Shown: positions 31,999 to 42,885, counted from the first letter of the stretch. The stretch: DNA of 64,000 bases from Gerris lacustris (GCA_951217055.1 OX578276.1:12073430-12137429), one strand, 5' to 3'. Notes: generated by a model from the sequence alone, not told the origin. Program-made: numbers and translations.

Positions 31999-33390
31999 CT
32001 AGGCAGCAAAATGGAATTTTTCTGACGAATGATTAAGTTAGCCTCCGAGCCGAAGGCGAGGTTAGGCTATGGAAATTAATCGCCGAGGCGAAGCCGAGGC
32101 AGGTAATTTATTGGATTGACTGCCGAGGCGAAGCCGAGGCAGGCAATATATCAATATGAGGCAGAAATGTTTCCTTTGCTGCCTTGTTGCATACAATATT
32201 TTTCCTACTGGCGGCAGAAAAATGTTTCCTATAAATAATATTCATTTCATAATACTTACTTACTTATCAAATACTATTATTGAACTATTCAAATTAAAAA
32301 AACAATCAAGCAACAATATCAAATGTAAAATGTAATAATGTAATGTAATGTAAAAAAATAATTAACTGGAATACAGTAAAAACAAAAAATGATGATAATA
32401 GACGAGCTGCAGTGTTGCCACAAATTTAATTATTTATGATTATTTTAAGACCTACTATTTTTTTGTAATATTTTTATTTCTTTTTTATCTTTTTACTCCA
32501 TTCTATTTTATAAATATAATCTATAATAAGTATTTATAAACCTTTTTTTTATATAAATTGGTAATATTTTCAAGGTAAATTGTTGAAATAATTTAGGTTA
32601 AAGATGATATAAAAGAAAAGATAGTGTGTTTATTTATTTTTAGCGGGGAATGTGGGCGTGGCTTAGCCTGGAAAAATCCTCAGCAAACAACGATTTTGCC
32701 GCCTCGGCAGGCAATATATCGATATGAGGCAGAAATGTTTCCTTTGCTGCCTTGTTGCATACAATATTTTTCCTACTGGCGGCAGAAAAATGTTTCCTAT
32801 AAATAATATTCATTTCATAATACTTACTTACTTATCAAATACTATTATTGAACTATTCAAATTAAAAAAACAATCAAGCAACAATATCAAATGTAAAATG
32901 TAATAATGTAATGTAATGTAAAAAAATAATTAACTGGAATACAGTAAAAACAAAAAATGATGATAATAGACGAGCTGCAGTGTTGCCACAAATTTAATTA
33001 TTTATGATTATTTTAAGACCTACTATTTTTTTGTAATATTTTTATTTCTTTTTTATCTTTTTACTCCATTCTATTTTATAAATATAATCTATAATAAGTA
33101 TTTATAAACCTTTTTTTTATATAAATTGGTAATATTTTCAAGGTAAATTGTTGAAATAATTTAGGTTAAAGATGATATAAAAGAAAAGATAGTGTGTTTA
33201 TTTATTTTTAGCGGGGAATGTGGGCGTGGCTTAGCCTGGAAAAATCCTCAGCAAACAACGATTTTGCCGCCTAGGCAGCAAAATCGTATTTTGCTGCGTA
33301 TTGTAAAGTTTTCTTGAAACCTCAGAGAAATTAAACTTTCATGCCTAAAAAAAGTTTAATAATGAGTAATTTTGCTGCCGCTAGTAGGAA
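31999..33390. mobile_element. Composite repeat with GGCAGCAAAAT ends and a 568-bp tandem duplication
   Basis: CTAGGCAGCAAAAT near 31999 and ATTTTGCTGCCGCTAG near 33375-33390 are inverted ends. Inside, a 568-bp unit is repeated almost perfectly (about 32140-32708 and 32709-33277; landmarks GCGGGGAATGTGGGC at 32643 and 33211). GCCGAGGCGAAGCCGAGGCAGG occurs twice near 32085-32145. There is no transposase ORF. It lies between the catalytic and C-terminal parts of the hAT pseudogene, so it appears inserted there. Confidence 0.6.
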
Positions 33391-34914
33391 AATAATATTT
33401 CTTAAAGGTAGTGCATACTTACTTTTATATAATCGAGATTTTGATTTACTTCTTTGTTGAAATGTTGAATAAACGTCTATATTTTCATCTTCATCGTCCG
33501 TCAACCATACTTTCATAACCCTGATTAACTTCATGTTCACGTTAACCTTTATTCGATGAAATTTTCGATATAACTAATTCCTTTACTAAGGCATTTGCTC
33601 TTTCAGCAGCTCGTTCCTCCGAGAAGCCATCCATCTTGTACCTTGGATCCAAAAAAGTACATACTGCGAGAGTTTTGCTGTACTCGATACTTGCAAAGCT
33701 ATCTTTTCTTCTAATTTTATGCAGCAATATTTTAATAATGGCTTGTAGCTCTTTAAAAATTTTATCTTTAGTAAGACTTCGATAAGTCCTTTTATCATAA
33801 CAATTAAACATGACGCAGGTGGATAACTCTCACTTCTTAATACTTTTGTCGTCTGCTCTAGAGGTCTTAAAAAATTAATTAAATGTTGAGCATTTTGCCA
33901 TTCAGTGGTAGTCAGAATCGGCAGCGGAGCATCACTTAGAGAGCTGCAGTTGTTTTCACGGGTATTTCGAGTTCAACCAATCTAGCTGCCATGTGGGGAA
34001 CTCAATTCCTCCTAGTGGGAACGGAATTAATCATTTTTTGCAGGGAAATGCCTTCTCTCTCTTAGCCCTCAATTAATTTATTCCAGGACTTATTGTGGAG
34101 TATCTAAAGTGTGCAACAATTGTTTAATTTATTTTATTGATTGTGGGTTGAATTACAGGAGACTCTAGACTTTTTTTACTATTAAATTCAATTTATGGAC
34201 TGCACAACCCATAAATTTCATTTTTCCTAAGTGCAGGGCTCCCGTGATATTCGGTGCATTATCAGACACCGCAAATATAATTTTTGAGGAAATAAGCCAT
34301 TCATTTGCGATATTTGTTATGGTGGCAGCCAAGTTTTCGCTTGTATGGTTCTCGGTCAAACAGTAGCAGTCCAGAAGAGCGTTAATAAAATTTCTGTTAT
34401 GGATAAAATGAGCCGTTAAAGCAATATAGTTATCATTATTCTTAAAGGTCAAATAATCTATTGTACCACACACTATAGTTGGGTAGGTTAACAAATGTAG
34501 TTTGATTTGGACTCTTCAAATTTTGATGGAATGATAATGCCTGAGATTTTTTTTGCTTGATGGTAGAGTATATGAAGGGTTTAAAGTTTTAGAATTATTT
34601 ACAAATCCATAATCTTTTACCACAGAAAATGGTTGGTAATCTCTTGTAAATAAAAAGAGCAGAGAATCGTAAATATTCTTCTTAATTGCTAGGGTAATTT
34701 TCATGACACTGTACTCAGAAATTTTAGACTGAACTCTATTTCTTTTTGTTGAGACAGGTGAAACAAAGATAGAAGAGCTTGGGCTGGGGGGTAGAAATTC
34801 CTGAGAAGAAAGAGTTGATGACTTGTGATTTGGTGGTGTATTTAACGGCTCATCGGGATCTTCTTCATTAGAATTACAATTATTAGCGGAACTGGAGGGA
34901 TGTGACAGATGCAT
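33331..34914 (-). pseudogene. hAT transposase (ZBED-like), copy 1
   Basis: Minus-strand blocks in order: 34914-34516, acidic Ser/Pro N-terminus then LFTRDYQPFSVVKDYGF and NPSYTLPS; 34494-34165, core with IALTAHFI, LLDCYCLTENHTSENLA and IFAVSDNAPNITGAL (likely second catalytic Asp) then CAVHKLNLIV; 33811-33542, SKTLAVCTFLDPRYKM; 33540-33390, LTDDEDENIDVYSTFQQ. These are landmarks of hAT transposases related to ZBED proteins. A poorly conserved gap lies between 34165 and 33811. The blocks are split by frameshifts and stops. The BED finger is at 35420-35560 and the dimerisation domain at 31590-31850. Confidence 0.8.
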
Positions 34915-35033
34915 TCTTTCTATATTTTTATTTTTTACAGCATTAGTATTTAGGAGTGATAGCTGAACCGTAGGATGCCTCCGCTATTTTAAAACATGTC
35001 ACTATTAAAGTTCATGTTTTCTTAATTTTTGAT

Positions 35034-35057
35034 TCCCCCCCCCCCCCCCCCCCCCCC
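35034..35057. repeat. Poly(C) tract
   Basis: An uninterrupted run of about 24 C bases inside the fragmented hAT region. Its length may be unreliable in the assembly. Confidence 0.9.
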
Positions 35058-35093
35058 ATTCATTCACAGTTTCCCTTTTCTCCTCTTGTTTTA

Positions 35094-35403
35094 TTTTTGA
35101 AGGCTATGTAGTCCAAGGGGATGTTGTCCTAATATCCATGACAATCGTCTGGAACTAACTTCTTTAAGTACTGCAAATCTTTCCATTTGTCAAAGGGGAT
35201 TTGGCAGCCTATTTTTATGAAGAAGTTTGTAATTGGCTTTACATTTGAAGATTGCCTTTGAGATAGGGGTTTTAGCGTGTCTTTGAAATTAAGTTTAAAA
35301 CTGATAACTCCATCTTGATTGTATTAAATATACTTTAAATCAGTTACGTCAGGATCATGGGGTTTCTTACCAGGCCGAATTGATGGGTAAAACGTACTTT
35401 GAA
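35094..35403 (-). pseudogene. Conserved-looking coding module of unknown family
   Basis: One minus-strand frame from about 35403 to 35094 reads YPSIRPGKKPHDPDVTDLKY, then a TAA, then NQDGVISFKLNFKDTLKPL, and KWKDLQYLKKLVPDDCHGY, then a TAG and DNIPLDYIAF. Codon-phase consistency over 100 codons with only two stops shows a recently decayed ORF. I have a sense of similar modules at the C-terminus of hemipteran transposon proteins, but cannot name the family. It sits between the BED finger and the main hAT ORF, where copy 2 has only about 130 bp, so it is inserted. Confidence 0.45.
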
Positions 35404-35419
35404 GTTCACTATAAATTAG

Positions 35420-35560
35420 TTGAAGATTTGTAACTTACGCTACATTTTCAGATATTGCACTTAGCTAAAATGTTATCCAACTGTTCAAAATGATCCCAAA
35501 TGTGACTTTTTTTTTTACCCAGTGCCCGAAAAGAAATGGATGCCATTGTTTTAGATGATT
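35420..35560 (-). pseudogene. BED-type zinc finger exon of hAT copy 1
   Basis: The minus strand reads KKSHIWDHFEQLDNILAKCNI, with a TGA where the second Cys of the C-x2-C pair is expected, then VSYKSSTN. It fits the WDHF...AKC..C...SYK-STNL pattern of BED fingers that bind transposon ends. The paralogue is at 31431-31560. Confidence 0.65.
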
Positions 35561-35579
35561 TTAATAAAACTATTTTAAA

Positions 35580-36372
35580 AAAGTCCAGTCATGCACCATG
35601 ACTTCATGAGGAGCAAATTTTCAAAGAACTCTGCGTATCATTGGCTTATGATAATATAGGAAAATTTTGGTTTTGAATTTGCATGGGTGAAAAAAAGAAT
35701 TTGGTACACAGGGGTACGGGGTACAAAAGTCAAAATAGTATTTACCCTTCAAGATGCATGTCGTTGGAAAGCTCTTTAAGAGTACAGTAATTGTTGTTAT
35801 GTACGCTTTTATCATATTTTCATATAAAAGGGGTGACTGAATGCTGGGGTGATGCGATTATCACCTTGCAGCGAATTCGAAAGCAGCCGGTAAAATAAAA
35901 GAATGAAGGCGGTTAAGATGGACTGCATGATAATTTGTGAGATAATATAAGATACTTTAGATATAAAGCCTGTTAAAATAAATCTTAAGTTAAGAAAAAA
36001 AGTTTCATACCCAGTAAGATGAGTGTAGCCTGTTTGACGCCGATCGCGGAAGATACTTCTTTCTTAAACGTCCATGACGGTAACGAAGATCCCGGCCGGG
36101 ATATAGAAGAATTTGAAAACTTTTATAATATGTTTAGTTAATAAAAAACACAAATACTATTTAGAAACTTTATATTTTAAGTTGGAAGACAACGGATTGA
36201 GAACACAGAACACAAGACACATGATCCGGTCCATCGCCAGTACATAACTCAAAATCTCCCCAACCCAGGTTAAAGTAAGTAGGTTAAAGTAGTTTGGAGC
36301 CGAGGCGGCTCCAAATCTAAACCAAGATCTACTTAACAGGGGCTATAAAAATAGAAATTTTAAACATAAAAC

Positions 36373-36441
<69 letters not shown>

Positions 36442-36708
36442 ATAAAAAATAAAAGATAGAATCCATCAAGGGGGTAAAATGGGGAAAAACACGTTTTTAT
36501 GCTATTTTTGACCCTAAATTGTAAAAATTTGACCTCTAAATGAACTCCAAAAATTCTAGGCAACGAACTCATCTTTTCTTTTGATATTATTGACATTTTA
36601 AAATTTGTTTGGCATTTTTAAGTGCATCCTAAGTGGAGATATCGCCTGGAGTGACATATATTACGTACATACATATATATACATACATAAAAAAAAGTGT
36701 GAAATTTT
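35580..36708. other. Mostly non-coding interval
   Basis: AT-rich DNA with a (TA)n microsatellite at about 36375-36437. The only protein-like item is a 40-codon plus-strand ORF at 36019-36141 (MSVACLTPIAEDTSFLNVHD..., ending NMFS). It is acidic and unrecognised and could be an exon or a gag remnant. Otherwise nothing is recognised. Confidence 0.4.
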
Positions 36709-37038
36709 AAGCCTTGTCCACACTAGTAGACATGATGCGCGATTTTGGTCTCAGAGACATGTCTAGCGATTGGTCTATAGACGTCGGCTGAGACAAACGG
36801 CGTCTACGGTCTCGTTGCTAGACCAAAATCGCATGTCTATGGTTTCCCATTCTAAATGGTAGACATGGTGCAACGTTAGGCATGTTGCGCAACGTGTCTA
36901 CAAGTGTGGACGCTAGGCCTAGACCATAGACGGTCTCAGAAGATGTCTATAGACACGTTGCGAGACATTTCTGTAGACGGTCTATGAGACCGTCTACAGA
37001 AATGTCTCGCAACGTGTCTACTGGTGTGGACTAGGCTT
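36709..37038. mobile_element. Multi-palindromic MITE, about 330 bp
   Basis: The ends AAGCCTTGTCCACACTAGTA and (inverted) AAGCCTAGTCCACACCAGTA match over at least 24 bp. The interior is dense in GTCTA/TAGAC and contains a perfect hairpin around 36955-37020 (GACATTTCTGTAGACGGTCT and its complement). No clear target duplication, no ORF. Confidence 0.75.
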
Positions 37039-37385
37039 TAGGAATCGATTCAGAATGGTGTAAAACGGATTGCCATTTTTGCAAAAAAAAATCACAAATT
37101 CGCATTATAAAAATTTTGAAGCCATTGCAATAGCGTAATTTTCTTTGAAGATTCGCTAAAAGAAAGAAATTACCAAACCTTAAATTATCAAATGATAATG
37201 TTCTAATTAATTTTCAAAATGTCTATTAATTACTTTGTACTGAACGCAAACGCACTCGGCACTTATTTAAACACAAATAAAGAGTTTAAAGTTTAGAGAA
37301 AAGTTATTCAAATATTTTATAAAGCAGTAGTTCCAATCCGAGCCAGGTCAATCCAAATAATCACAATAATCAAGGCGCACACGAA

Positions 37386-37962
37386 AAAAGGTTCAAAAGG
37401 TGGGCACTACACCCTAAAATAATTATATTAGGGTATGCTTCCTTTATTAGATCTCTCACTTTTTGCATCTTTGCTTCATTGTCAGAAACAAATGAAAATA
37501 CTTGTAAGTTATGATCATCTTTAATTTTTTTTTATGCACACAGAGCGTTATTTGGACAACGAGAAGCTGTCTTTTTCTCCACACCTTCAGTAACATCTAA
37601 TTGAAAGGTATAGTTTTGACTAACTATACAGTTAGCAATTATGCTGTCGTTTTTTATGTTCGACCAACCGTCTTGAATTTAAGTTACTGTACCACCTTTT
37701 ATTAATTCATCTTTCGTATATTTTTCAATTTCAATGGCTGTATTGTACTGTCTAATAGCTTTCCAGCTATTTGTTGACGCGTTGGTAGTTTATAAACCTA
37801 GTCGGTGTAGAGTAGATTAATCATATCAACGAATTCTATCACCTCTGCTGCATTAAAACTGATATTTGCACCATAAAAAAACCTTGCTACTGCTCTATCT
37901 AGATTATTTTTTAGTAATGCTGGGGTTACAGATTCAAACGGATGATAATTGAGAGGAGATTC
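37386..37962 (-). pseudogene. hAT transposase fragment, DUF659 type
   Basis: The minus-strand frame from 37962 has NLDRAVARFFYGANISFN, INLLYTD, a stop, VYKLPTRQQIAGKLLD. After a frameshift near 37690 it continues IQDGWSNIKNDSIIANCI, then VFSFVSDNEAKMQKVRDL and NIIILGCSAHLLNLF. This is the DUF659 hAT order: N-terminal helices, DGW motif, SDN(E) motif, CSAHLLNL. It ends near 37386 without the dimerisation domain. It is a different lineage from the ZBED-like copy at 33331-34914. Confidence 0.75.
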
Positions 37963-38320
37963 TATTAATATTTATTTGTTTCAATAAGAAAGCTTCTAAT
38001 TTATTAAGAGTGGGGTTTTCATCGTCGGATAGGGTTTCCTCCCGTTTTTTTAAGTGTAGGTATCCAATTTAGTGGTCAAGATGGGTATTAATAAAAAATC
38101 AGACGTTTCCATATTTTCACCTAAGGATTTTAAGGCGCGAACAGTTTAATTTACAAAATTTTAATTCGTCATCTGTATTCTTTTTAATTTTTGTAAGTCA
38201 AGAATAGCATTGACATGGCTTTACGATATTAGTCTAGCCTGATCATACTAGAATTTAGCAAATCCTATGCATTGATATAGGTAATTAAAATCGGTAATAT
38301 GTAGATTCCCTATTACTTTT

Positions 38321-38398
38321 TGTATCATTTAGTGTTAAAATGTATGTGTATCATTTAGTGTTAAAATGTATGTGTATCATTTAGTGTTAAAATGTATG
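38321..38398 (+). repeat. 26-bp unit, three tandem copies
   Basis: TGTATCATTTAGTGTTAAAA followed by TGTATG is repeated exactly three times upstream of the intact LINE ORF. It may be part of the LINE 5' region; tandem 5' monomers serve as promoters in some LINEs. This is inference. Confidence 0.9.
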
Positions 38399-38552
38399 TC
38401 TTAATAATTATTGTATTCTCTTTATCTTCCGCCAAACTCTGTACTGATGAAAGGTCATAGCTATCTTCAATCTAATTATGTTTTTATTGAGTTATTTTCT
38501 TTTATTGTCAACTTTTTTATGAAATAGTAACTTTTGACTTGTTTGTGATAAC

Positions 38553-41393
38553 ATGGTAAAATCACTTTCTAATATTTCCGTTCTATATCAAAATGTAAGA
38601 GGCCTACGGACAAAAACAAAGGAATTTTATCTAAATTTACTATCAATTGAACCTGATATTATTGTTTTAAGTGAGACCTGGCTAGGTAATGATGTATGTG
38701 ATGGTGAGTTGATAGATAACAGGTATAGAATAATGAGAGTTGATAGAGATGCTACAATATCAGGTAAAAGAAGGGGAGGTGGTGTCTTGATAGCCGTACT
38801 AGAGAAATATACTTCTCTAACCCTTGGGTATATGAGTAAGCCTGATTTTGAATCTATCACGGTTAAGATAAGTATAGAAGGTAATTCTCTTATAGTCTCA
38901 AGCCTATACATGCCATACTGCAGTAAGGACAGTTTGGAAACATTTTTTTCTCACTTGGAGTCCATTTCTTTGGAAGGGACCGATAAGGTAATGGTGTTAG
39001 GAGATTTCAATATATCAGAGATAACCGGCTGTAAATATGATCTATCTCAAGGATCAGGTCTAGCTAGATGTCTAAACAATTATCTATTATTTCATCAACT
39101 CGACTCATACAATAATATAATGAACATTAAAAACAAAACTTTAGATTTGGTTCTGATTCGTGGTATTGATAAAAAGTCGGTTAATGTTTCTAAGGGGTTT
39201 CCTTTAGTTTCAGAGGATGGGTATCATCCAACGTTAAATGTATCTTTCTCTCTCGTTAGGAATAAAATATATCGAACAATGCTAAATGTTTCTAATTATG
39301 ATTTTAGAAGAGCAAGTTTTTCCCAAATGAAGGTGATGTTGAGGAATACAGATTGGAGTAAAATGCATTATCCATATGACTTGGATCTCTGTATAAATAC
39401 ATTTTATGATTTACTCTATGATGTGTTTGAAAAAACTGTCCCCAAAAGTACAAGGAAAAATAAATCCTCCTATCCTTCTTGGTTTTCAAGAGAACTTATC
39501 CTAAATATAAAACTGAAGAATAAACTTAGTAGGAAAAGGGGATGGTCGAAAGTTATCGATTTAAAATTTAAGGAGCTTAGGCGTTGGGTTAAAAGTAAGT
39601 TGAAAAAAGAATATGGGCAGTTCATAGAATCCATTCAAGGTCAGGTTAAAGAAAATCCAGCTAATTTCTGGAACTTTATAAACTTAAATAAATCATCTAA
39701 TTTTTCGGAACAAAAAGTAATGTTTTGGAATGATACAAGCTATTCAGGGAAGAAAGTAGCTCAAGGCTTTGCTGATTATTTCTCGCAGGTATACGTAACT
39801 AGTAAGACACCACCACCTAACCTATTTTCGTCACATGCTTCTCATCTCGATTTATTCTGTTTACCTGAAGTCTCTGAGGATGATCTTGACAGAGCGTTGG
39901 CTAAACTTAAACCAAAGCGTTCCTCGGGACCAGACTCGATCCCCAGCTATGTTCTAAAACTATGTTCTCAACATCTGTCTGAACCTTTACTATATTTGTT
40001 TAATATGTCCATCAAATTCAATACATTTCCATCCAGGTGGAAAGAAGCCAAAATTATTCCAGTACATAAAAAAGGGGAAAAAAATAATATTACTAATTAT
40101 AGACCCATAGCTCTAATTAATTCGTGTTCAAAATTATTTGAGTACATAATCCATGATAAAATATTTTCTCATGTTAAAAGAGACATTGTTGCATCACAAC
40201 ATGGATTCCTCCCAGGAAAGTCTACTGTTACAAATCTAATGAATTTTGTACAGAAAGTATCTTCAGCATTAGATGAGGGAATGAGAACTGATGTGATTTA
40301 TCTGGACTTTGCGAAAGCCTTTGATAAGGTGGACCTTAATTTAGTTTTGTCTAAGATGGTAAATTTTTCTTTCTCTGAGGATACAGTGAAATTCCTTTCA
40401 TCCTATCTGTGCAAGAGATCAAACTTTGTCGAAGTTTTTAATTGTAAGTCCCAAACTTTTGTAAGTACAAGCGGAGTGCCTCAGGGATCTGTTCTGGGAC
40501 CTCTACTCTTCTTAATTATGATTAATGATCTGCCTGTGGAGGTGCGTGGCTCTCATGTGCTGTTGTTCGCAGATGATGTTAAATTATTTCGACCAATAGC
40601 ATGTGAGAGCCATGCTTTACTCTTGCAGTCGGATCTTGATAGAATTACATCTTGGTGTGAAACTAATCATATGATATTAAATTCCGACAAATGTTATTAT
40701 ATGACCTATACTAACAAAACGACGTGGACAAAACCAAATTATACAATAGGAGACAAACCGATATCTGAAATAAATACTATTAAAGACTTAGGAGTGACAT
40801 TTGATCGAGGACTTACTTTTAAACTACACATTGAGCAAATTACTTCTGAGGCTTGTAGACTGTTGGGGTTTATTAAAAGAAATACTAAAGATTTTACAAA
40901 CATAGATTCAATTAAATTACTTTACAATGCATTGGTAAGATCTAAGATGGAAAATGCTGCCCCGGTGTGGACACCTTACCAGACTAGACCCATTAAACAG
41001 TTAGAGGTGGTACAGAACAGGTTTCTTAGATACTTATACTTTAAAAAACATAATAGAGCATGTCTTAGGGATACCCCCACACTTGAATTGAGGCAAGAGT
41101 TTGTTTACTTGGCCTTGGAAAAAAGAAGAAAATCAAGTCTCTTAGTGCTTCTCCATAAAATATTAAACGGGGGTATAGATTCTCCAGATCTACTCTCCCA
41201 GATAAACTTTTATGTGCCTGGGAGATGTATGAGAAATAAAGCTTTATTTGGTGTACCAAGATCCCGAACTCATCGTCACTTACACTCGCCTGTACATAGC
41301 ATGATGAGTTTATACAACTCTCTAGCCGACCACCTTGACATTTTCCATATGTCTCTTCAAAACTTTAAGACCATTATTTTCAAACATATTTAG
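38553..41393 (+). CDS. Intact LINE endonuclease-reverse transcriptase, 946 codons
   Basis: The ATG at 38553 opens an uninterrupted frame. Residues about 5-230 are an APE-type endonuclease with LYQNVRG, VLSETWLG, GGGVLIAV, VLGDFNIS and a C-terminal DGYHPTL, so the N, E, D/N and H positions are present. Reverse transcriptase runs from about 450 to 720: SSGPDSIPSYVLK, NYRPIALINSCSK, VIYLDFAKAFD, SGVPQGSVLGPLLFLIMIND and catalytic LLFADDVKLF. The thumb-like C-terminus has NAAPVWTPYQ. The ORF ends at TAG 41391-41393. It resembles jockey/CR1-type LINEs. No ORF1 is seen upstream, so either the 5' end is truncated or ORF1 is not encoded. The protein would nick target DNA and copy its RNA there. Confidence 0.9.
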   Translation: MVKSLSNISVLYQNVRGLRTKTKEFYLNLLSIEPDIIVLSETWLGNDVCDGELIDNRYRIMRVDRDATISGKRRGGGVLIAVLEKYTSLTLGYMSKPDFESITVKISIEGNSLIVSSLYMPYCSKDSLETFFSHLESISLEGTDKVMVLGDFNISEITGCKYDLSQGSGLARCLNNYLLFHQLDSYNNIMNIKNKTLDLVLIRGIDKKSVNVSKGFPLVSEDGYHPTLNVSFSLVRNKIYRTMLNVSNYDFRRASFSQMKVMLRNTDWSKMHYPYDLDLCINTFYDLLYDVFEKTVPKSTRKNKSSYPSWFSRELILNIKLKNKLSRKRGWSKVIDLKFKELRRWVKSKLKKEYGQFIESIQGQVKENPANFWNFINLNKSSNFSEQKVMFWNDTSYSGKKVAQGFADYFSQVYVTSKTPPPNLFSSHASHLDLFCLPEVSEDDLDRALAKLKPKRSSGPDSIPSYVLKLCSQHLSEPLLYLFNMSIKFNTFPSRWKEAKIIPVHKKGEKNNITNYRPIALINSCSKLFEYIIHDKIFSHVKRDIVASQHGFLPGKSTVTNLMNFVQKVSSALDEGMRTDVIYLDFAKAFDKVDLNLVLSKMVNFSFSEDTVKFLSSYLCKRSNFVEVFNCKSQTFVSTSGVPQGSVLGPLLFLIMINDLPVEVRGSHVLLFADDVKLFRPIACESHALLLQSDLDRITSWCETNHMILNSDKCYYMTYTNKTTWTKPNYTIGDKPISEINTIKDLGVTFDRGLTFKLHIEQITSEACRLLGFIKRNTKDFTNIDSIKLLYNALVRSKMENAAPVWTPYQTRPIKQLEVVQNRFLRYLYFKKHNRACLRDTPTLELRQEFVYLALEKRRKSSLLVLLHKILNGGIDSPDLLSQINFYVPGRCMRNKALFGVPRSRTHRHLHSPVHSMMSLYNSLADHLDIFHMSLQNFKTIIFKHI

Positions 41394-41704
41394 ATTATAT
41401 CAATTAACACAAGTACTTCAATACAAACATTTAAATACTCTTTAGCAATAACGTATTATTTTTATTTTTATTTTATTGTATTTTTCTATTCTTTTTCTTC
41501 TTGTTTAGTTAAAGTTCTTAGGCCAATGAGACAAAATAAGTTTATGTTAACACTCTCTGCTCTTTTTGTACTTGTTTTCTATTCTGAGTTATAGCTCTTT
41601 CTTAATCACTAATGTACTTCTGAATCAACATTGTTGTTATAAAATGTATGTATTTCAATATGCTGTTTTGGGCGAAAGCCTGTAGCATTAATCTTGAAAT
41701 AAAT

Positions 41705-41741
<37 letters not shown>
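41394..41741 (+). other. LINE 3' untranslated region and poly(A) tail
   Basis: Non-coding sequence with a small GGGCGAAAGCC hairpin-like segment near 41669, an AATAAA signal near 41698 and an A tract of about 30 from 41711. It marks the 3' end of the LINE, whose 5' boundary I could not place. Confidence 0.8.
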
Positions 41742-41744
<3 letters not shown>

Positions 41745-41902
41745 ACGTAAGCACGTTTTGAGATAGTGGTATTTCTGGACTTTAGAAAGAGTAGCGTTGT
41801 TATAAATTAGAGTGAGGTAGTTTTCTTTAAATGAATTCGATTCTTTGAAATCGCCAGAAAAGAGAGGTAGAGAGATAAGGGGAAGACGTACTCCAGTGTA
41901 GT
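41742..41902 (-). pseudogene. BEL/Pao gag fragment (DUF1759)
   Basis: On the minus strand: VRLPLISLPLFSGDFKESNS, then SFKENYLTLIYNNATLSKV and YHYLKTCLR. This is about 50 residues of the DUF1759 gag core. It is cut on one side by the LINE poly(A) end and on the other by the hAT terminus at 41908. Confidence 0.7.
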
Positions 41903-41907
41903 GTGAG

Positions 41908-42725
41908 TAGTGATGTGCAATTCCCGGGAATTTAATATCCAGGGAATATTCCCTGGTTTTATAGTTTTTAGTAAAACCTAACATAATTAGTAGTTAGTGC
42001 TTTCGTAATTAATCACCAGTTTCGACATACTCCTGTAAATCATTATCCTCCTTTCTGAAGCCATCATTTTGTTTGTTGAACTGGAACTGATGCATTCATT
42101 AGCTTCCAATTATAGGATAGCTGTATGTATGTAAGCATTGCAGTTCTCTTAGATGTCGGACGTGTTCTCTTTTTGCTGTGAATCCAGGGAAAAGCACTAA
42201 AGGTACATTCTGTAGCAGCTGAAGTTACTGGAGCACTGAAAATCCGAATAGCTACATCTGCAATATCACAGGTTCCTCGTAACCCTCTCCAACACAACAG
42301 AGGCTTGATATTGTTATTTTTATCCTGAAACCCTTCCAAAAGAAACTTTTTAGAAAATAGCCCTTGCTTATCCCTGTAGTCGGCAAGGTTTTCTCGAACT
42401 GTAGTGACATCTAATTTTATGTTTTTTTGCACATTCGCAAATAAAACTTAACACCTTACAACCCTAGTGGTTTCAAAATTTTCCCTTGACAAGATGGATC
42501 CAAAAGATGAGCAGCCAAGTGGATGTGGCCTTTCCCGAAATCTTTCCTTTCATAGAACTACTGCATTATATTTTTTTCTTCAGACTTTAAAAGTGGCGAT
42601 GCAGGTAAGAGTTTTTTCTAATGCATCAAATTCACATACTACTAGATGAATCTTTTTTTTTTTTTTTTTCCTTATTTTTAAGTCACAACTACAATTTTTC
42701 CATACAACTTGTAACAAGCGACTGA
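41908..42725 (-). pseudogene. hAT element remnant: terminus and C-terminal transposase
   Basis: TAGTGATGTGCAATTCCCGG at 41908 looks like a hAT terminus, with 8-bp AGTGTGAG next to it as a possible target site. The minus-strand frame 42432-42064 encodes the dimerisation domain: IRIFSAPVTSAATECTFSAF, then WIHSKKRTRPTSKR and SYNWKLMN. Upstream, 42655-42440 reads HIHLAAHLLDPSCQGKIL in a shifted frame. Open sequence continues to about 42725, where the (AAT)n tail of the jockey LINE begins. The N-terminal part is not found on the far side of that LINE. Confidence 0.7.
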
Positions 42726-42820
42726 GAGCAATAATGCTATTAATTATAATAACAGTAATAGTAATATAATAACAAATAATAATAATATACAATAATAATA
42801 GTAAGAATAATAATAATAAT

Positions 42821-42877
<57 letters not shown>

Positions 42878-42885
42878 TTGCTCTT
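42721..42885. repeat. (AAT)n microsatellite, probable LINE 3' tail
   Basis: An imperfect then perfect AAT array. On the minus strand it directly follows the 3' untranslated region of the jockey LINE, so it is probably that element's simple-repeat tail rather than an independent microsatellite. Confidence 0.75.

Noticed and set aside
36360..36596. Minus-strand ORF with a Tyr-Ile repeat tail
   Set aside because: The repeat is the (TA)n microsatellite; the rest is not protein-like.
42467..42649. 60-codon plus-strand ORF
   Set aside because: It is antisense to the hAT segment with the LAAHLLDPSCQG motif.
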